Source: Corallococcus sp. AS-1-6
GTDB taxonomy: Bacteria; Myxococcota; Myxococcia; Myxococcales; Myxococcaceae
Assembly: GCF_020037015.1 (NCBI RefSeq)
Contig: NZ_JAIQDE010000006.1
Location: 124,001-188,000 of the forward strand
Reading direction: 5' to 3'
DNA length: 64,000 nt
The notes beneath the pieces were generated by a model, which saw nothing but the letters and a program-made list of their open reading frames with translations, searched no databases and was not told where the DNA came from. Below are positions 51,036 through 62,090 of this stretch, one piece after another. Position 1 is the first letter of the stretch, and the number at the start of each line of letters is the position of its first letter. The position numbers and the translations under genes were made by a program.

Positions 51036-52288
51036 TTCACGGCGTGCGTGGCACCCTGGCGGCCCTGGCGTGCGCGGTGTCCCTCGCCGCGCTCCCGGCC
51101 CTGGCCCAGGACGACGCTCCCACGGAGCCCCGTCCGGAACGTCTGTATTTCAACTCCGGCGCGCTCCTGGGGTCGGCGCGCGTGGTGGGCCTGGGCGGCG
51201 CCTACGTGGGCATCGCGGAGGGCGCCGCGGGCGTGTCCAGCAACCTGGCCGCCCTGGCCCAGCGCAGCCCGTCGCTGGAGCGCGACTGGGACCTGGGCGT
51301 CACCCTGTCCTGGCTGGACCTGCCCTTCACCGGCACCAAGCGCCGGGACGTGGACAACGACGGCCTGGCGGACGAATCCGTGGACAGCCGCCAGCTCCTG
51401 GGCGCGCTGATGCTGCAATACAAGCGCTTCGGCATCGGCTTTCTCTGGCGCAACAGCCGCACGGGCTACTGCCTCACCCTGGGCTGCCGGGGCGAGGGCG
51501 AGAAGCTGCGCGTCTCCCTCACCCAGTCCACGCTCGCGGGCTCCATCGCCTTCGGCCAGGACGACTTCATCCTGTCGCTGGGCATCTTCTCCGCGCAGGC
51601 CAGCTTCAGCGAAATGGGCGACCAGTCCTGGCGCTACGGCGACACCGGCGTGGCGGTGGACATGCTCTTCCGTCCGCACGGGCGGCCCTACCGCATTGGC
51701 GTGGCGGTGCGCCCGGAGGTGGTGGCGGGCTGGCGCCGCGACGACGGTCAGAGCCCCTTCATCGCGGGCCGCCAAATCTACGCGGCCGTGGTGTCACCCG
51801 CGGTGCTGTCCCTGGGCGCGAGCTGGCGGCTGGGCGAAGGCGCGCACCGCTACAACCGGCTGTCCCCCGCGGCCCGGCGGCAGCTCCAGGTGGACGGAGA
51901 CGCACTGCCGGTGCCGGACGAGGAACCCCGCGACGCGCTGGCCGGCCGGTGGCTCATCACCGCGCAGGTGGACCTCATCTCCAGCGTGAGCAACGCGGTG
52001 GCGTCGCGCTCGCTGGCCACCACCGCGGAGCCGCAGCCCGTGGGCGACACCGCCACCTTCCAGCCGCGCCTGGGCGCGGAGTGGGACACCTTCCCGGGCC
52101 TCTTGCGCCTGCGCGCGGGCACGTGGCTGGAGCCGTCCCCCTTCCAGGACCGCAACCCCCGGCCGCACCTCACCGGCGGCTTCGAGCTGTTCGTGCTGCG
52201 CTACTGGGAGGACTGGTCCATCACCGCGTCGTTCGACCTGGCGAGCCGCTACTCCAACTGGGGCGTCTCCATCGGCTTCTGGCGGTAG
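51032..52288 (+). CDS. Outer-membrane protein, PorV/FadL-like
   Basis: This 418-residue protein is read from the GTG at 51032 (GTGA overlap with phhB). Its signal peptide ends LPALA. The mature protein begins with a motif like that of PorV/UPF0164 and FadL-type barrels (ARVVGLGGAYVGIAEGAAGVSSNLAALA). Beta strands follow (ITAQVDLISSVSN, LLRLRAGTWLEPSP, ITASFDLASRYSNWGVSIGF), ending with a C-terminal aromatic residue. It is a likely outer-membrane barrel for hydrophobic compounds or secretion. Confidence 0.8.
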   Translation: MIHGVRGTLAALACAVSLAALPALAQDDAPTEPRPERLYFNSGALLGSARVVGLGGAYVGIAEGAAGVSSNLAALAQRSPSLERDWDLGVTLSWLDLPFTGTKRRDVDNDGLADESVDSRQLLGALMLQYKRFGIGFLWRNSRTGYCLTLGCRGEGEKLRVSLTQSTLAGSIAFGQDDFILSLGIFSAQASFSEMGDQSWRYGDTGVAVDMLFRPHGRPYRIGVAVRPEVVAGWRRDDGQSPFIAGRQIYAAVVSPAVLSLGASWRLGEGAHRYNRLSPAARRQLQVDGDALPVPDEEPRDALAGRWLITAQVDLISSVSNAVASRSLATTAEPQPVGDTATFQPRLGAEWDTFPGLLRLRAGTWLEPSPFQDRNPRPHLTGGFELFVLRYWEDWSITASFDLASRYSNWGVSIGFWR

Positions 52289-52476
52289 TGTCTGGCTTTG
52301 CGCCGCGTGGGTAACGCGGGCACCTTCGTGGGTGCTCGCGTCGCCCCTCCACGGCGCCCCGAACCCCACGCGTGCGCTCCACGCGCCCTCCGGCAGCGGG
52401 CGGCCGAGCAACCTTCCGTGCCGTATTTGCCGGGGTGGGATGGCGTGCGAACCCTGCCGTACACGGAGGGGATTCC

Positions 52477-54045
52477 ATGTATCTGGGGCGGGGGTGGCGC
52501 CGGACTGTCGTGGGCGCGACGGTGCTGGGTTTCGCGTTTGGCGGAGGGTGGGGGTGCGGAGGCGGGGCGGAGACGCCCGATCCGGACACCTGCCAGGATT
52601 CGAAGATGGGGTGCCCGCCCTCGGAGCAGCCCTCCGTTCCGGGCGAGGTTCCCCCGCCGGGGAGCGGCACGCAGACGCCGCCGGGCAATCAGAACCCGCA
52701 GACACCACCGCCTCCGGCCAACCCGCCGGAGAAGGTGCCGCCCGCGTCGGGGGCCACGCTGTGGCTCGCGAAGGAGGGCGCCGCGCAGGACGATCTGGCG
52801 CTGGACCTGGCGGTGGACGCCACGGGCGACCTCTTCACCGCCGCCGTGCACGGCTACGACGACCTGGACGCGCGCACGCCCACGGATGACGCCGTGGAGC
52901 TGGTGCTCACGCGGCGCTCCGGCGCGGGGCAGATGCTGTGGACGCACGCGTACGACGTGCGCGTGGACGCCGTGCCCGAAGCGCTGCGCGCGGACGTGCA
53001 TGTCCGCGTGGCGGCGGACGGCGCGGGCGGCATGCTCCTGGCCGGCAACCTCCAGGGCACGGTGGACCTGGGCACGGGGAAGTTCGCGGACGGCGCCTTC
53101 GTCGCGAGGCTGTCCCCGGACGGCGCGACGCTCTGGGCGTACCGGGTGCCCGGTGAGCTGACGGTGAAGGACGTGGCGGCGGACGCAGAAGGGAGGCTGT
53201 ACGTGGCCTATACCGCGCCGGGCCGCGTGGACCTGGGCAACGACGTGAAGGGAGCCTCGGCCGGCGTGGCGGTGTTCGCGGCGGACGGCGCCGCGGAGCG
53301 CGCCTTCGCCGTGGGCAGCGCGGAGTCCGAGGGCGCCAGCGCCGAGCCCCTGTCCCTGGCCCCCGGCGCGGACGGCAGCGTGGCGGTGGCGGGGCGCTAC
53401 ACGGGCACGGTGCGCTTCGGCACCAACGTCACCCAGGGCTCCAGCGCGGGCAGCCCGTTCGTGGCGCTGTACCGGCGGAACGGCGCGCTCGGCTGGGCGA
53501 AGGTGCGGCCCGGCGTGAAGGGGAGCGCCCGGGACGTGAGCCGCGACGCCGCCGGGGACGTGGTGGCGGGCGGCGACTTCCAGGGCGGCTTCACCTGGGC
53601 GGGCGCGACGCTGAAGGGCGCCGCCAGCCCCAGCCCCTTCGTGGTGGTGACGGGCGCGGACGGCACCGAGCGCTGGGCGCGCGACCTGGGCGTGGACGCG
53701 TCCGTGCAGGGCGTGGCCCTCCACTCCACCGGCGAGGTGCTGGTGGTGGGCTACACGTACTCGTGGCTGGAGAACGGCGCCACGGGCACGGACGGCCTGG
53801 GGTCCGCGCAGCTCTTCACCCAGCGCTTCGACCCCACGGGCCAGCCGCTGGCCTCGCGCCTGTTCCTGGCCCCCGCGCCGGAGGCTCGCGGCGAGCTGTA
53901 CGGCGTGGAGGCGGTGCCGGCGGTGACGTTGATGCCGGACGGCGACGCGGTGCTGTTCGGCCACACCGACCGCGTCACGGACTTCGGCGTGGGCAAGCTC
54001 AGGCCCACGCGCGGCGACGTCTTCCTGGTGCGCGTGAAGTACTGA
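52477..54045 (+). CDS. Lipoprotein with SBBP-like beta-propeller repeats
   Basis: This 522-residue protein starts at the ATG at 52477 with a GGAGGGGA ribosome site. A signal and lipobox-like FGGGWGC are followed by a disordered Pro/Gly-rich spacer (about 30-90). Multiple blade-like repeats then follow (LALDLAVDATGDLFTAAVHG, ADVHVRVAADGAGGMLLAGN, AFVARLSPDGATLWAYRV, ARDVSRDAAGDVVAGGDFQG, DASVQGVALHSTGEVLVVGY). The style D-x-x-G-x-x-x-x-G-x-F/T matches SBBP/delta-60-type propeller repeats common in myxobacterial surface proteins. No enzymatic motif is seen. Confidence 0.8.
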   Translation: MYLGRGWRRTVVGATVLGFAFGGGWGCGGGAETPDPDTCQDSKMGCPPSEQPSVPGEVPPPGSGTQTPPGNQNPQTPPPPANPPEKVPPASGATLWLAKEGAAQDDLALDLAVDATGDLFTAAVHGYDDLDARTPTDDAVELVLTRRSGAGQMLWTHAYDVRVDAVPEALRADVHVRVAADGAGGMLLAGNLQGTVDLGTGKFADGAFVARLSPDGATLWAYRVPGELTVKDVAADAEGRLYVAYTAPGRVDLGNDVKGASAGVAVFAADGAAERAFAVGSAESEGASAEPLSLAPGADGSVAVAGRYTGTVRFGTNVTQGSSAGSPFVALYRRNGALGWAKVRPGVKGSARDVSRDAAGDVVAGGDFQGGFTWAGATLKGAASPSPFVVVTGADGTERWARDLGVDASVQGVALHSTGEVLVVGYTYSWLENGATGTDGLGSAQLFTQRFDPTGQPLASRLFLAPAPEARGELYGVEAVPAVTLMPDGDAVLFGHTDRVTDFGVGKLRPTRGDVFLVRVKY

Positions 54046-54055
54046 GCGCCGCCCG

Positions 54056-55489
54056 CTACCGCGGCTGGGCGCCCGCGCTTCCGGTGGCGGGCGCTCCGGC
54101 GGGCCGCAGCGCGTTCTGGCCCAGGCGCGAGAAGTTGATGGAGTTGCTCAGGATGCGCACCGCCTCCTGGTCCGCGTGGAAGCCCATGGAGTTCTCCGCC
54201 TCCACGAAGTCCAGGTAGAACTGGGCGCGCTTCTGCAGGTCGCGCGCCCTGGCCAGGGACTCCTCGGGCGCCCCCGCCTTCTGCGCGCGCTCCAGGTCGT
54301 GGATGAGGTCCACCAGCGCGTCCATGGCGATGTTGCGCGTCTGGAAGGTGCGCGTCTGGAGGGTCTCCGCCCGCTCGAGCAGCTCCGCCTCGCTCCACTT
54401 GTGGCACGTCTGGCAGGCGCGGTTGATGTTGAGCAGCGGGCTGCGCACGTGGTGGTCGCTGATCTTCATCGCCCCCTCGCGCTGGTAGGGCATGTGGCAA
54501 TCCGCGCACGCCACGCCGCTCTTCGCGTGGATGCCCTGGTTGTACAGCTCGAACTCGGGGTGCTGCGCCTTGAGGACCTTCGCGCCGGTGAGCGCGTGGG
54601 TCCAGTCGGCGTGCCCGTCCTCGTCGTAGTAGGCCATGATCTGATCGATGTTGATGCCCTTGGCCCAGGGGTACGTGAGGCGCTTCTCCTTGCCCTTGAA
54701 GTAGTACTCGACGTGGCACTGGCCGCACACGTACGTGCGCATCTCCTGGCGCGTCGCGTCCCGGTTCACCTGGAAGTCCGCCACGCCCTGGCTGGCCTTG
54801 AGCGCGGCGATGCCTTCGATGAAGCCGGGGCGCGTGACGCGCAGTTGCATCGTGGTGGGCTCGTGGCAGTCGATGCAGGACACCGGGTGCTCCACGAGCT
54901 TGCGCGCTTCCGCGAAGGGCATCTGATTCATCTTTTCAAAGCCCTTGATGAGGTCCCCGTCGCCCAGCTTCTTGTAGGGCACGTACACGCTGCCGTGGCA
55001 GTGGATGCAGGTGCCCGGCTGCTGCGTCACCTGCTGCCGCTGGGTGAAGGTCTGGTCATCCAGCATGTACGCGTGGCCGCGCTCCTCGCGGAAGTCCGTG
55101 GCGAAGGCGTAGCCGCTCCACATCGTGACCAGGCGGGGGTCCTCCTCCAGCCGGCTCTGCGCCACCACCGAGCGGGGATCCGCCTGGGTGGGCGTGCGCG
55201 CCACCGCCTCGCTCCCACCGTAGCGGGTGCGCTTCTGGTCCACCGTGCGCCGGTAGCCGTCGTACTGCAGCGGGAAGTTCTTCCCCCACACGGCGGGGTC
55301 CGTGATGGTGTCGTCGAGCTCCACCACCCGGTAGAAGGGGCTCTTCGCCTCCTGCTTGCGCTCCATGATGTTGACCAGGAGGGCGGTGACGCCCGCCGAG
55401 GCCAGCGCCGCCGCGACCGCGACGGCCACCACGAGCCTGATGCCGCTGAAGCGCCGGCGCTTCTCCGGAGCCTTGTCGGGCTCGGTCAT
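54056..55489 (-). CDS. nrfA: Ammonia-forming cytochrome c nitrite reductase, all-CxxCH type
   Basis: This 477-residue protein starts at the ATG at 55489, overlapping the nrfH stop (ATGA). It has five haem motifs: CIHCH (161-165), CIDCH (205-209), CGQCH (255-259), CADCH (328-332) and CQTCH (359-363). The catalytic Tyr is in QCHVEYYFKG, and an active-site His is in GIHAKSGVACADCHMP. NrfA reduces nitrite to ammonia with six electrons from NrfH. The first haem is bound by CxxCH, not the CxxCK of the enterobacterial enzyme. An uncleaved N-terminal helix (about 19-41) may anchor it. Confidence 0.95.
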   Translation of the reverse strand: MTEPDKAPEKRRRFSGIRLVVAVAVAAALASAGVTALLVNIMERKQEAKSPFYRVVELDDTITDPAVWGKNFPLQYDGYRRTVDQKRTRYGGSEAVARTPTQADPRSVVAQSRLEEDPRLVTMWSGYAFATDFREERGHAYMLDDQTFTQRQQVTQQPGTCIHCHGSVYVPYKKLGDGDLIKGFEKMNQMPFAEARKLVEHPVSCIDCHEPTTMQLRVTRPGFIEGIAALKASQGVADFQVNRDATRQEMRTYVCGQCHVEYYFKGKEKRLTYPWAKGINIDQIMAYYDEDGHADWTHALTGAKVLKAQHPEFELYNQGIHAKSGVACADCHMPYQREGAMKISDHHVRSPLLNINRACQTCHKWSEAELLERAETLQTRTFQTRNIAMDALVDLIHDLERAQKAGAPEESLARARDLQKRAQFYLDFVEAENSMGFHADQEAVRILSNSINFSRLGQNALRPAGAPATGSAGAQPR

Positions 55490-56004
55490 CGTGCAATCTC
55501 CTTACGGATGAGCTCGGGGTTCCCCGACCCTTCGGGGTGGCCCACGGAGTTGTGGCAGGTGAGGCACTGGAGCTGCTCGCCGGGGTCCACCCGCGCGTGG
55601 CCCGTGGGCGGCGTCTCGATGGCCTCCACGATGGAGGCGTGGCACTTGCGGCACGCGCCCTCCGTCACCTCGCGGTTGCCCGGACGCAGGCGGATGGGGT
55701 CCGGGAAGGTGCCGGTGGTGAAGTAGAAGGAGTGCCAGAAGCCGTTGCTCGCCTTCGTGTAGTACTTGGGAACGAAGCCCGCGGGCGTGTGGCAGTCATT
55801 GCAGGTGGCCACCGCGTGGTGGCTGCTCTTGCGCCAGCCGTCGTACTGCTCGTTCATGATGTGGCAGTTGGCGCAGGCGGCCGGGTCGTCCCGCAGGTAG
55901 GACGCGCCCTTCGCGTACGCGAAGGTGAAGCCGCCGAGGCCGACCATCACTCCGATGGCGGTCCCGAGGATCACGGCCAGCACGGTGCGGGAGGCGAAGG
56001 GCAC
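55486..56004 (-). CDS. nrfH: Cytochrome c nitrite reductase small subunit
   Basis: This 172-residue protein is read from the GTG at 56004, which has AGGGTGA 5 nt upstream. An N-terminal membrane helix (VLAVILGTAIGVMVGLGGFTFAY) is followed by four haem motifs: CANCH with the nearby Met of NrfH (NCHIMNEQYDGW), CNDCH, CRKCH and CLTCH. NrfH is the NapC/NirT-type quinol dehydrogenase that passes electrons to NrfA. It forms the nrfHA operon and lies past the encapsulin terminator. Confidence 0.94.
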   Translation of the reverse strand: MPFASRTVLAVILGTAIGVMVGLGGFTFAYAKGASYLRDDPAACANCHIMNEQYDGWRKSSHHAVATCNDCHTPAGFVPKYYTKASNGFWHSFYFTTGTFPDPIRLRPGNREVTEGACRKCHASIVEAIETPPTGHARVDPGEQLQCLTCHNSVGHPEGSGNPELIRKEIAR

Positions 56005-56094
56005 GTGGGTCACCCTACCCGGCGCCGCGCCCCTTGGTGGGAGAATGTTCCAGGACCTCCGCCGCGCGACAGCGCACGGTGCCCCCAAAGACAA

Positions 56095-56127
56095 ACGGGC
56101 CCGGCGCGCTGAAGGCACCGGGCCCGT
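56095..56127 (-). terminator. Terminator after the encapsulin operon
   Basis: A perfect 10-bp stem, ACGGGCCCGG / CCGGGCCCGT, with a 13-nt loop lies 25 bp past the stop of encapsulin shell A (56152) and upstream of nrfH. It separates the geoA-shell operon from nrfHA. Confidence 0.7.
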
Positions 56128-56151
56128 CCATGCTTCACGGCGGGGAACGCC

Positions 56152-57552
56152 TCAGCCGCCGAGCGCCACGTTCTCCAGCACGCCCAGCGCGTCCGGGACG
56201 AGCACGGCGGCGGAGTAGTAGGTGCTCACCAGGTAGTTCGTGATGGCCTGGTCGTTCACGGACATCCGCTTCACGGTGAGGCTGGGCTCCACCTCGTCGG
56301 GGATGCCCGCGTTGTGCAGGCCCACCACGCCCTGGTCGTCCTGACCGGTGCGCATGGCGAGGATGGAGGTGGTGTTCTCCCGGCTGATGGGCAGCTTGTC
56401 GCACGGGAGGATGGGCACCCCGCGCCACGCCTGGAACTTCGCCCCGCCCACGTCCACCACCGTCGGGTACAGGCCGCGCTTGGTGCACTCCCGGCCGAAC
56501 GCGGCGATGGCGCGCGGGTGGGCCAGGAAGTAGCGCGTCTTGCGGCGGCGCGACACCAGCTCATCCATGTCGTCCGGCGTCGGCGGACCGGAGCGGGTGT
56601 TGATGCGCTGCTTCAGGTCGGCGTTGTGCAGCAGGCCGAACTCCGGGTTGTTGATGAGCTCCCACTCCTTGCGCTCCTTCAGCGCCTCGATGGTCAGCCG
56701 CAGTTGCTCCGCGGTCTGGTTCATGGGGTCGTTGAAGACGTCGGACACGCGGGTGTGCACGCGCAGGATGGTCTGCGCCACGCTCAGCTCGTACTCGCGC
56801 GGCTTCAGCTCGTAGTCCACGAAGGTGCCGGGCAGCACGGGCTCGCCGTGATGGCCCGCGGCCAGCGCGATGGCGGCCTGCCCCGCCTTGTCCTGGGGCT
56901 TCTTGAGGTTCGCCCGGTAGCGCTCCACGTGGGCCTTCAGCGCCGGGGACTGGGTGATGAGGGACTCGAACACGTCCTGGGGCAGCGCCATCACCGTGCA
57001 GGCCGTGACGGCCTTGACGGTGAAGGGCCACACGTCGTTCGACTCCACCACCGCCTGGTCGCCGAAGTGGTCGCCGTCCGCCAGCGTGTCCAGCACGACG
57101 GGGTCGCCGTACTTGCCGGCCGTCAGCTTCTGCGCCTTGCCGTGCGCCAGCAGGAACACGTGCTCGGCGGACTTCCCCGCCTCCACGATGGTGTCCCCGG
57201 CCTTGTACTGCTGCTGGGTGAAGCGGCCGGCCAGGGTGCGGATGAGCAGGTCATCCACGTCCTGGAAGCCCCGCATCAGCGGCAGCTTGAGCAGCTCCTG
57301 GGGGATGACCTCCACCTTGACGCCGATGTTGCTGAAGTTCAGCCGGTCGTCGCCCACGGTGTACGTCAGCCGCCGGTTCACGCGGTACGTGCCGCCGGAC
57401 ACCTGCACCCAGGGCAGGATGCCCAGCAGGTAGCGGGGCGAGATGCCCTGCATCACCGGCTGCGTCTTGGTCGTCGTCGCGAGCTGGCGCGCACCCGCCG
57501 TGCTGAGGCTGGTGCCCTCGTGCGCCGCTACGTCCTTCTGTGAGTTCGCCAT
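56152..57552 (-). CDS. Family 2B encapsulin shell protein A
   Basis: This 466-residue protein starts at the ATG at 57552 with CCGGAGA 7 nt upstream. It is a phage HK97-fold encapsulin of family 2B. The N-terminal arm ([18 protein letters not shown], about 15-32) leads to [27 protein letters not shown] cyclic-nucleotide-binding-like insert spans about 95-200. The capsid core includes [41 protein letters not shown], in parts. The insert's phosphate-binding cassette reads [19 protein letters not shown], without the Glu and Arg pattern of active cNMP sites. It is a paralogue of shell B, 28 bp downstream of it. Confidence 0.93.
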   Translation of the reverse strand: MANSQKDVAAHEGTSLSTAGARQLATTTKTQPVMQGISPRYLLGILPWVQVSGGTYRVNRRLTYTVGDDRLNFSNIGVKVEVIPQELLKLPLMRGFQDVDDLLIRTLAGRFTQQQYKAGDTIVEAGKSAEHVFLLAHGKAQKLTAGKYGDPVVLDTLADGDHFGDQAVVESNDVWPFTVKAVTACTVMALPQDVFESLITQSPALKAHVERYRANLKKPQDKAGQAAIALAAGHHGEPVLPGTFVDYELKPREYELSVAQTILRVHTRVSDVFNDPMNQTAEQLRLTIEALKERKEWELINNPEFGLLHNADLKQRINTRSGPPTPDDMDELVSRRRKTRYFLAHPRAIAAFGRECTKRGLYPTVVDVGGAKFQAWRGVPILPCDKLPISRENTTSILAMRTGQDDQGVVGLHNAGIPDEVEPSLTVKRMSVNDQAITNYLVSTYYSAAVLVPDALGVLENVALGG

Positions 57553-57580
57553 GGAAGAATCTCCGGGTCGCGCGGGGGGA

Positions 57581-58978
57581 CTACGAGCGGCCCAGCTCCA
57601 CGCTCTCCAGGATGCCCAGCGCGTCCGGCGTCAGCACCGCCGCGGAGAAGTACGCCGTCACCAGGTAGTTCATGATGGCCTTCTCGTTGATGCCCATGAA
57701 CCGCACGTTGAGGCTGGGTTCAATCTCGTCCGGGATGCCCGCCTGGTGCAGCCCCACGACGCCCTGGTTCTTCTCACCCGCGCGCATCAGCATGATGGAC
57801 GTGGTGCGCGACTCGGAGACGGGGATCTTGTTGCAGGACACGATGGGGACGCCGCGCCACGCGGGCACGTGGTTCCCGTTCATCTCCACGCTGGTGGGGT
57901 AGATGCCCCGCTTGTTGCACTCCTGCCCGAACGCGGCGATGGCGCGCGGGTGGGCCAGGAAGAACGACGGCTCCTTCCACACCGTGGCCAGCAGCTCGTC
58001 CATGTCGTCCGGCGTGGGCGCGCCGGAGCGGGTGTGGATGCGCTGCTTCAGGTCCGCGTTGTGCAGCAGGCCGAACTCGCGGTTGTTGATGAGCTCGTGC
58101 TCCTTGCGCTCCTTCAGCGCCTCCACGGTCAGCCGCAACTGCTGCTGCGTCTGGTTCATGGGGTCGTTGAAGAGGTCCGCGACGCGCGTGTGGATCTGCA
58201 GCACGGTCTGCGCCACGGCCAGCTCGTACTCGCGCGGGTGCGTCTCGTAGTCCACGAAGGTGCCGGGGAGCACCGGCTCGCCGTGGTGGCCGGCGGCCAG
58301 CTCGATGGCCTTCTGGCCGGACGTGTCCTGCTTCTTCTTGGAGCGGGCCTTGAAGCCCTCGATGTGCTTCTGCAGCGACGGGACCTGCGCCACCACCGCC
58401 TCGAAGGCGGACTGCTGGAGGATGAGCGCGATGACCGGCGTCACGGCCTTGGCCGTGAACTGCCAGTAGTCCTGCGACTCCAGCAGCGCCTGGTAGCTGT
58501 AGTGGTCGCCGTCCGCCAGCGTCTCCAGCACCAGCGGCTCGCCGTACTTGCCGGTGCCGATGCGGTTCACCTTGCCGTGGGCGATGAGGACGATGGAGTC
58601 CGCCTCCTTGCCGGCCTCGGTGATGACCTCACCCGCCTTGTACTCCTTCTGCACGAAGCGGTTGGCCAGCGCCGTCAGCGCCTCCACGTCCTCATAGCCG
58701 CGCAGCAGGGGCAGCTCGCCCAGCTCCTGGGGAATCACCTGCACCTTGGCGCCGGTGCTGGTGAAGGTCACGCGGCCGTCACCCACGGCGTAGGTCATGC
58801 GGCGGTTGACGCGGTACGTGCCGCCGGACACCTGCACCCACGGCAGCAGCTTGAGCAGCCACCGCGAGGAGATGCCCTGCATCTGCGGCTCGGACTTGGT
58901 CGTCGTCGCCAGTTGACGCGCCGCCTGCGTGCCAAGGCTCTGGTTGTTGTCGTCGAACTTCTTCAGGTCGTTGGACAT
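57581..58978 (-). CDS. Family 2B encapsulin shell protein B
   Basis: This 465-residue protein starts at the ATG at 58978 with an AAGGTGG ribosome site. It has the same layout as shell A: an N-terminal arm with [16 protein letters not shown] (about 14-29), GGTYRVNRR, a cNMP-like insert (about 95-200) and the HK97-type core with [25 protein letters not shown]. The insert cassette [19 protein letters not shown] is degenerate as well. It lies 54 bp downstream of geoA. The two shells differ throughout, suggesting a hetero-oligomeric, two-component cage. Confidence 0.93.
   Translation of the reverse strand: MSNDLKKFDDNNQSLGTQAARQLATTTKSEPQMQGISSRWLLKLLPWVQVSGGTYRVNRRMTYAVGDGRVTFTSTGAKVQVIPQELGELPLLRGYEDVEALTALANRFVQKEYKAGEVITEAGKEADSIVLIAHGKVNRIGTGKYGEPLVLETLADGDHYSYQALLESQDYWQFTAKAVTPVIALILQQSAFEAVVAQVPSLQKHIEGFKARSKKKQDTSGQKAIELAAGHHGEPVLPGTFVDYETHPREYELAVAQTVLQIHTRVADLFNDPMNQTQQQLRLTVEALKERKEHELINNREFGLLHNADLKQRIHTRSGAPTPDDMDELLATVWKEPSFFLAHPRAIAAFGQECNKRGIYPTSVEMNGNHVPAWRGVPIVSCNKIPVSESRTTSIMLMRAGEKNQGVVGLHQAGIPDEIEPSLNVRFMGINEKAIMNYLVTAYFSAAVLTPDALGILESVELGRS
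58916..58936 (-). other. LGTQAAR motif in shell B N-terminal arm
   Basis: Residues 15-21 of shell B read LGTQAAR. The same pattern (LGTSA-x-R) appears twice in the cargo geoA. Shell A has the weaker relative LSTAGAR at the same place. The motif may mark a docking site shared by arm and cargo. Confidence 0.55.
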
Positions 58979-59032
58979 GGGGCCACCTTCTCCAGGTTGG
59001 GGATTCGAAAGGCTTCGGGACTGCGTGGGGAC

Positions 59033-61375
<2,343 letters not shown>

Positions 61376-61380
61376 TTAAT

Positions 61381-61402
61381 CCCGCGAATAAGGTTTCGCG
61401 GG
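61381..61402 (-). terminator. Hairpin between the H1-like gene and geoA
   Basis: CCCGCGA (61381-61387) pairs with TCGCGGG (61396-61402) around an 8-nt loop. It may end transcription of the H1-like gene (stop 61515) or lie in the geoA control region, where the flanking AT-rich stretch (61350-61380) is a likely promoter zone. Confidence 0.5.
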
Positions 61403-61514
61403 GATGAGGGAGGACCCAGTCGGCTCAGGGGATGAGAAGGAGAGAACCGCCCGCGGGGGAGCGCGTCCCCTCGAAGGGACCTCCGCCTCCCCGCGTGCCG
61501 CCTTGCGTGAACCT

Positions 61515-61925
61515 CTAGCGGCGCGTGGAGCGGCGCGCGGAGCTCTTGCGAGCGGACGTCTTGCGGGCGGACGCCTTGCGCGTGGACGCGCCACGGCCGG
61601 ACGTCTTGCGCGCGGTGCGGCCGGCGGCGGCGCGACGGGCCGGGGCCTTGCGGGCGCCGCGCTTCGCGGTGGCCTTCTTCGCGGCGCCGCGCTTCGCGGT
61701 GGCCTTCTTCGCGGTGCGCTTGCCCGCGGCCTTCTTCGCGGTGGTGCGCTTGGAGGTCGCCTTCTTCGCGGCCCCCGTGCGGCGGGACGACGCCTTGCGC
61801 GCGCCCTTGCGCGCGCCCGAGGAGCGGCGGCGCGACGGCGCGGCGGGCGTGGCCTCACCGGCCGGGAGCATCGTGTTGGACGACGGGGTCTCGTTCGGGC
61901 CCTGCATGTTCGACTCGGCGTGCAT
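61515..61925 (-). CDS. Histone H1/HC2-like basic DNA-binding protein
   Basis: This 136-residue protein starts at the ATG at 61925 (MHAESNMQGP) with GGAGG 7 nt upstream. After about 35 polar residues it is a run of Lys, Arg and Ala: KKATSKRTTAKKAAGKR, KKATAKRGAAKKATAKRGAR, RRAAAGRTARKTSGRG and RKASARKTSARKSSARRSTRR. This is the texture of eukaryotic-like histone H1 tails and chlamydial HC2. It probably compacts DNA or RNA. A 30-bp duplication (61651-61710) adds a unit. Confidence 0.82.
   Translation of the reverse strand: MHAESNMQGPNETPSSNTMLPAGEATPAAPSRRRSSGARKGARKASSRRTGAAKKATSKRTTAKKAAGKRTAKKATAKRGAAKKATAKRGARKAPARRAAAGRTARKTSGRGASTRKASARKTSARKSSARRSTRR
61651..61710 (-). repeat. 30-bp tandem repeat inside the H1-like gene
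   Basis: Two adjacent 30-bp units (61651-61680 and 61681-61710), identical except for two bases, encode consecutive KKATAKRGA units. Expansion and contraction would alter the length of the basic tail without frameshift. Confidence 0.75.
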
Positions 61926-62090
61926 CAACAACCTCCAGGGATGACAACCCCGCAAGGGTAAGCGCAACCGCCGGAAGTGCGCGCATGCCCCGCCGCGCGG
62001 ATGCACGCCACCTGACGAATGCGCGCGCTGCGACATGCCGCGCGAGGCCGAAAATCCGGCCCCGGAGCGCACGCGCGCCGCGCGCACCGC

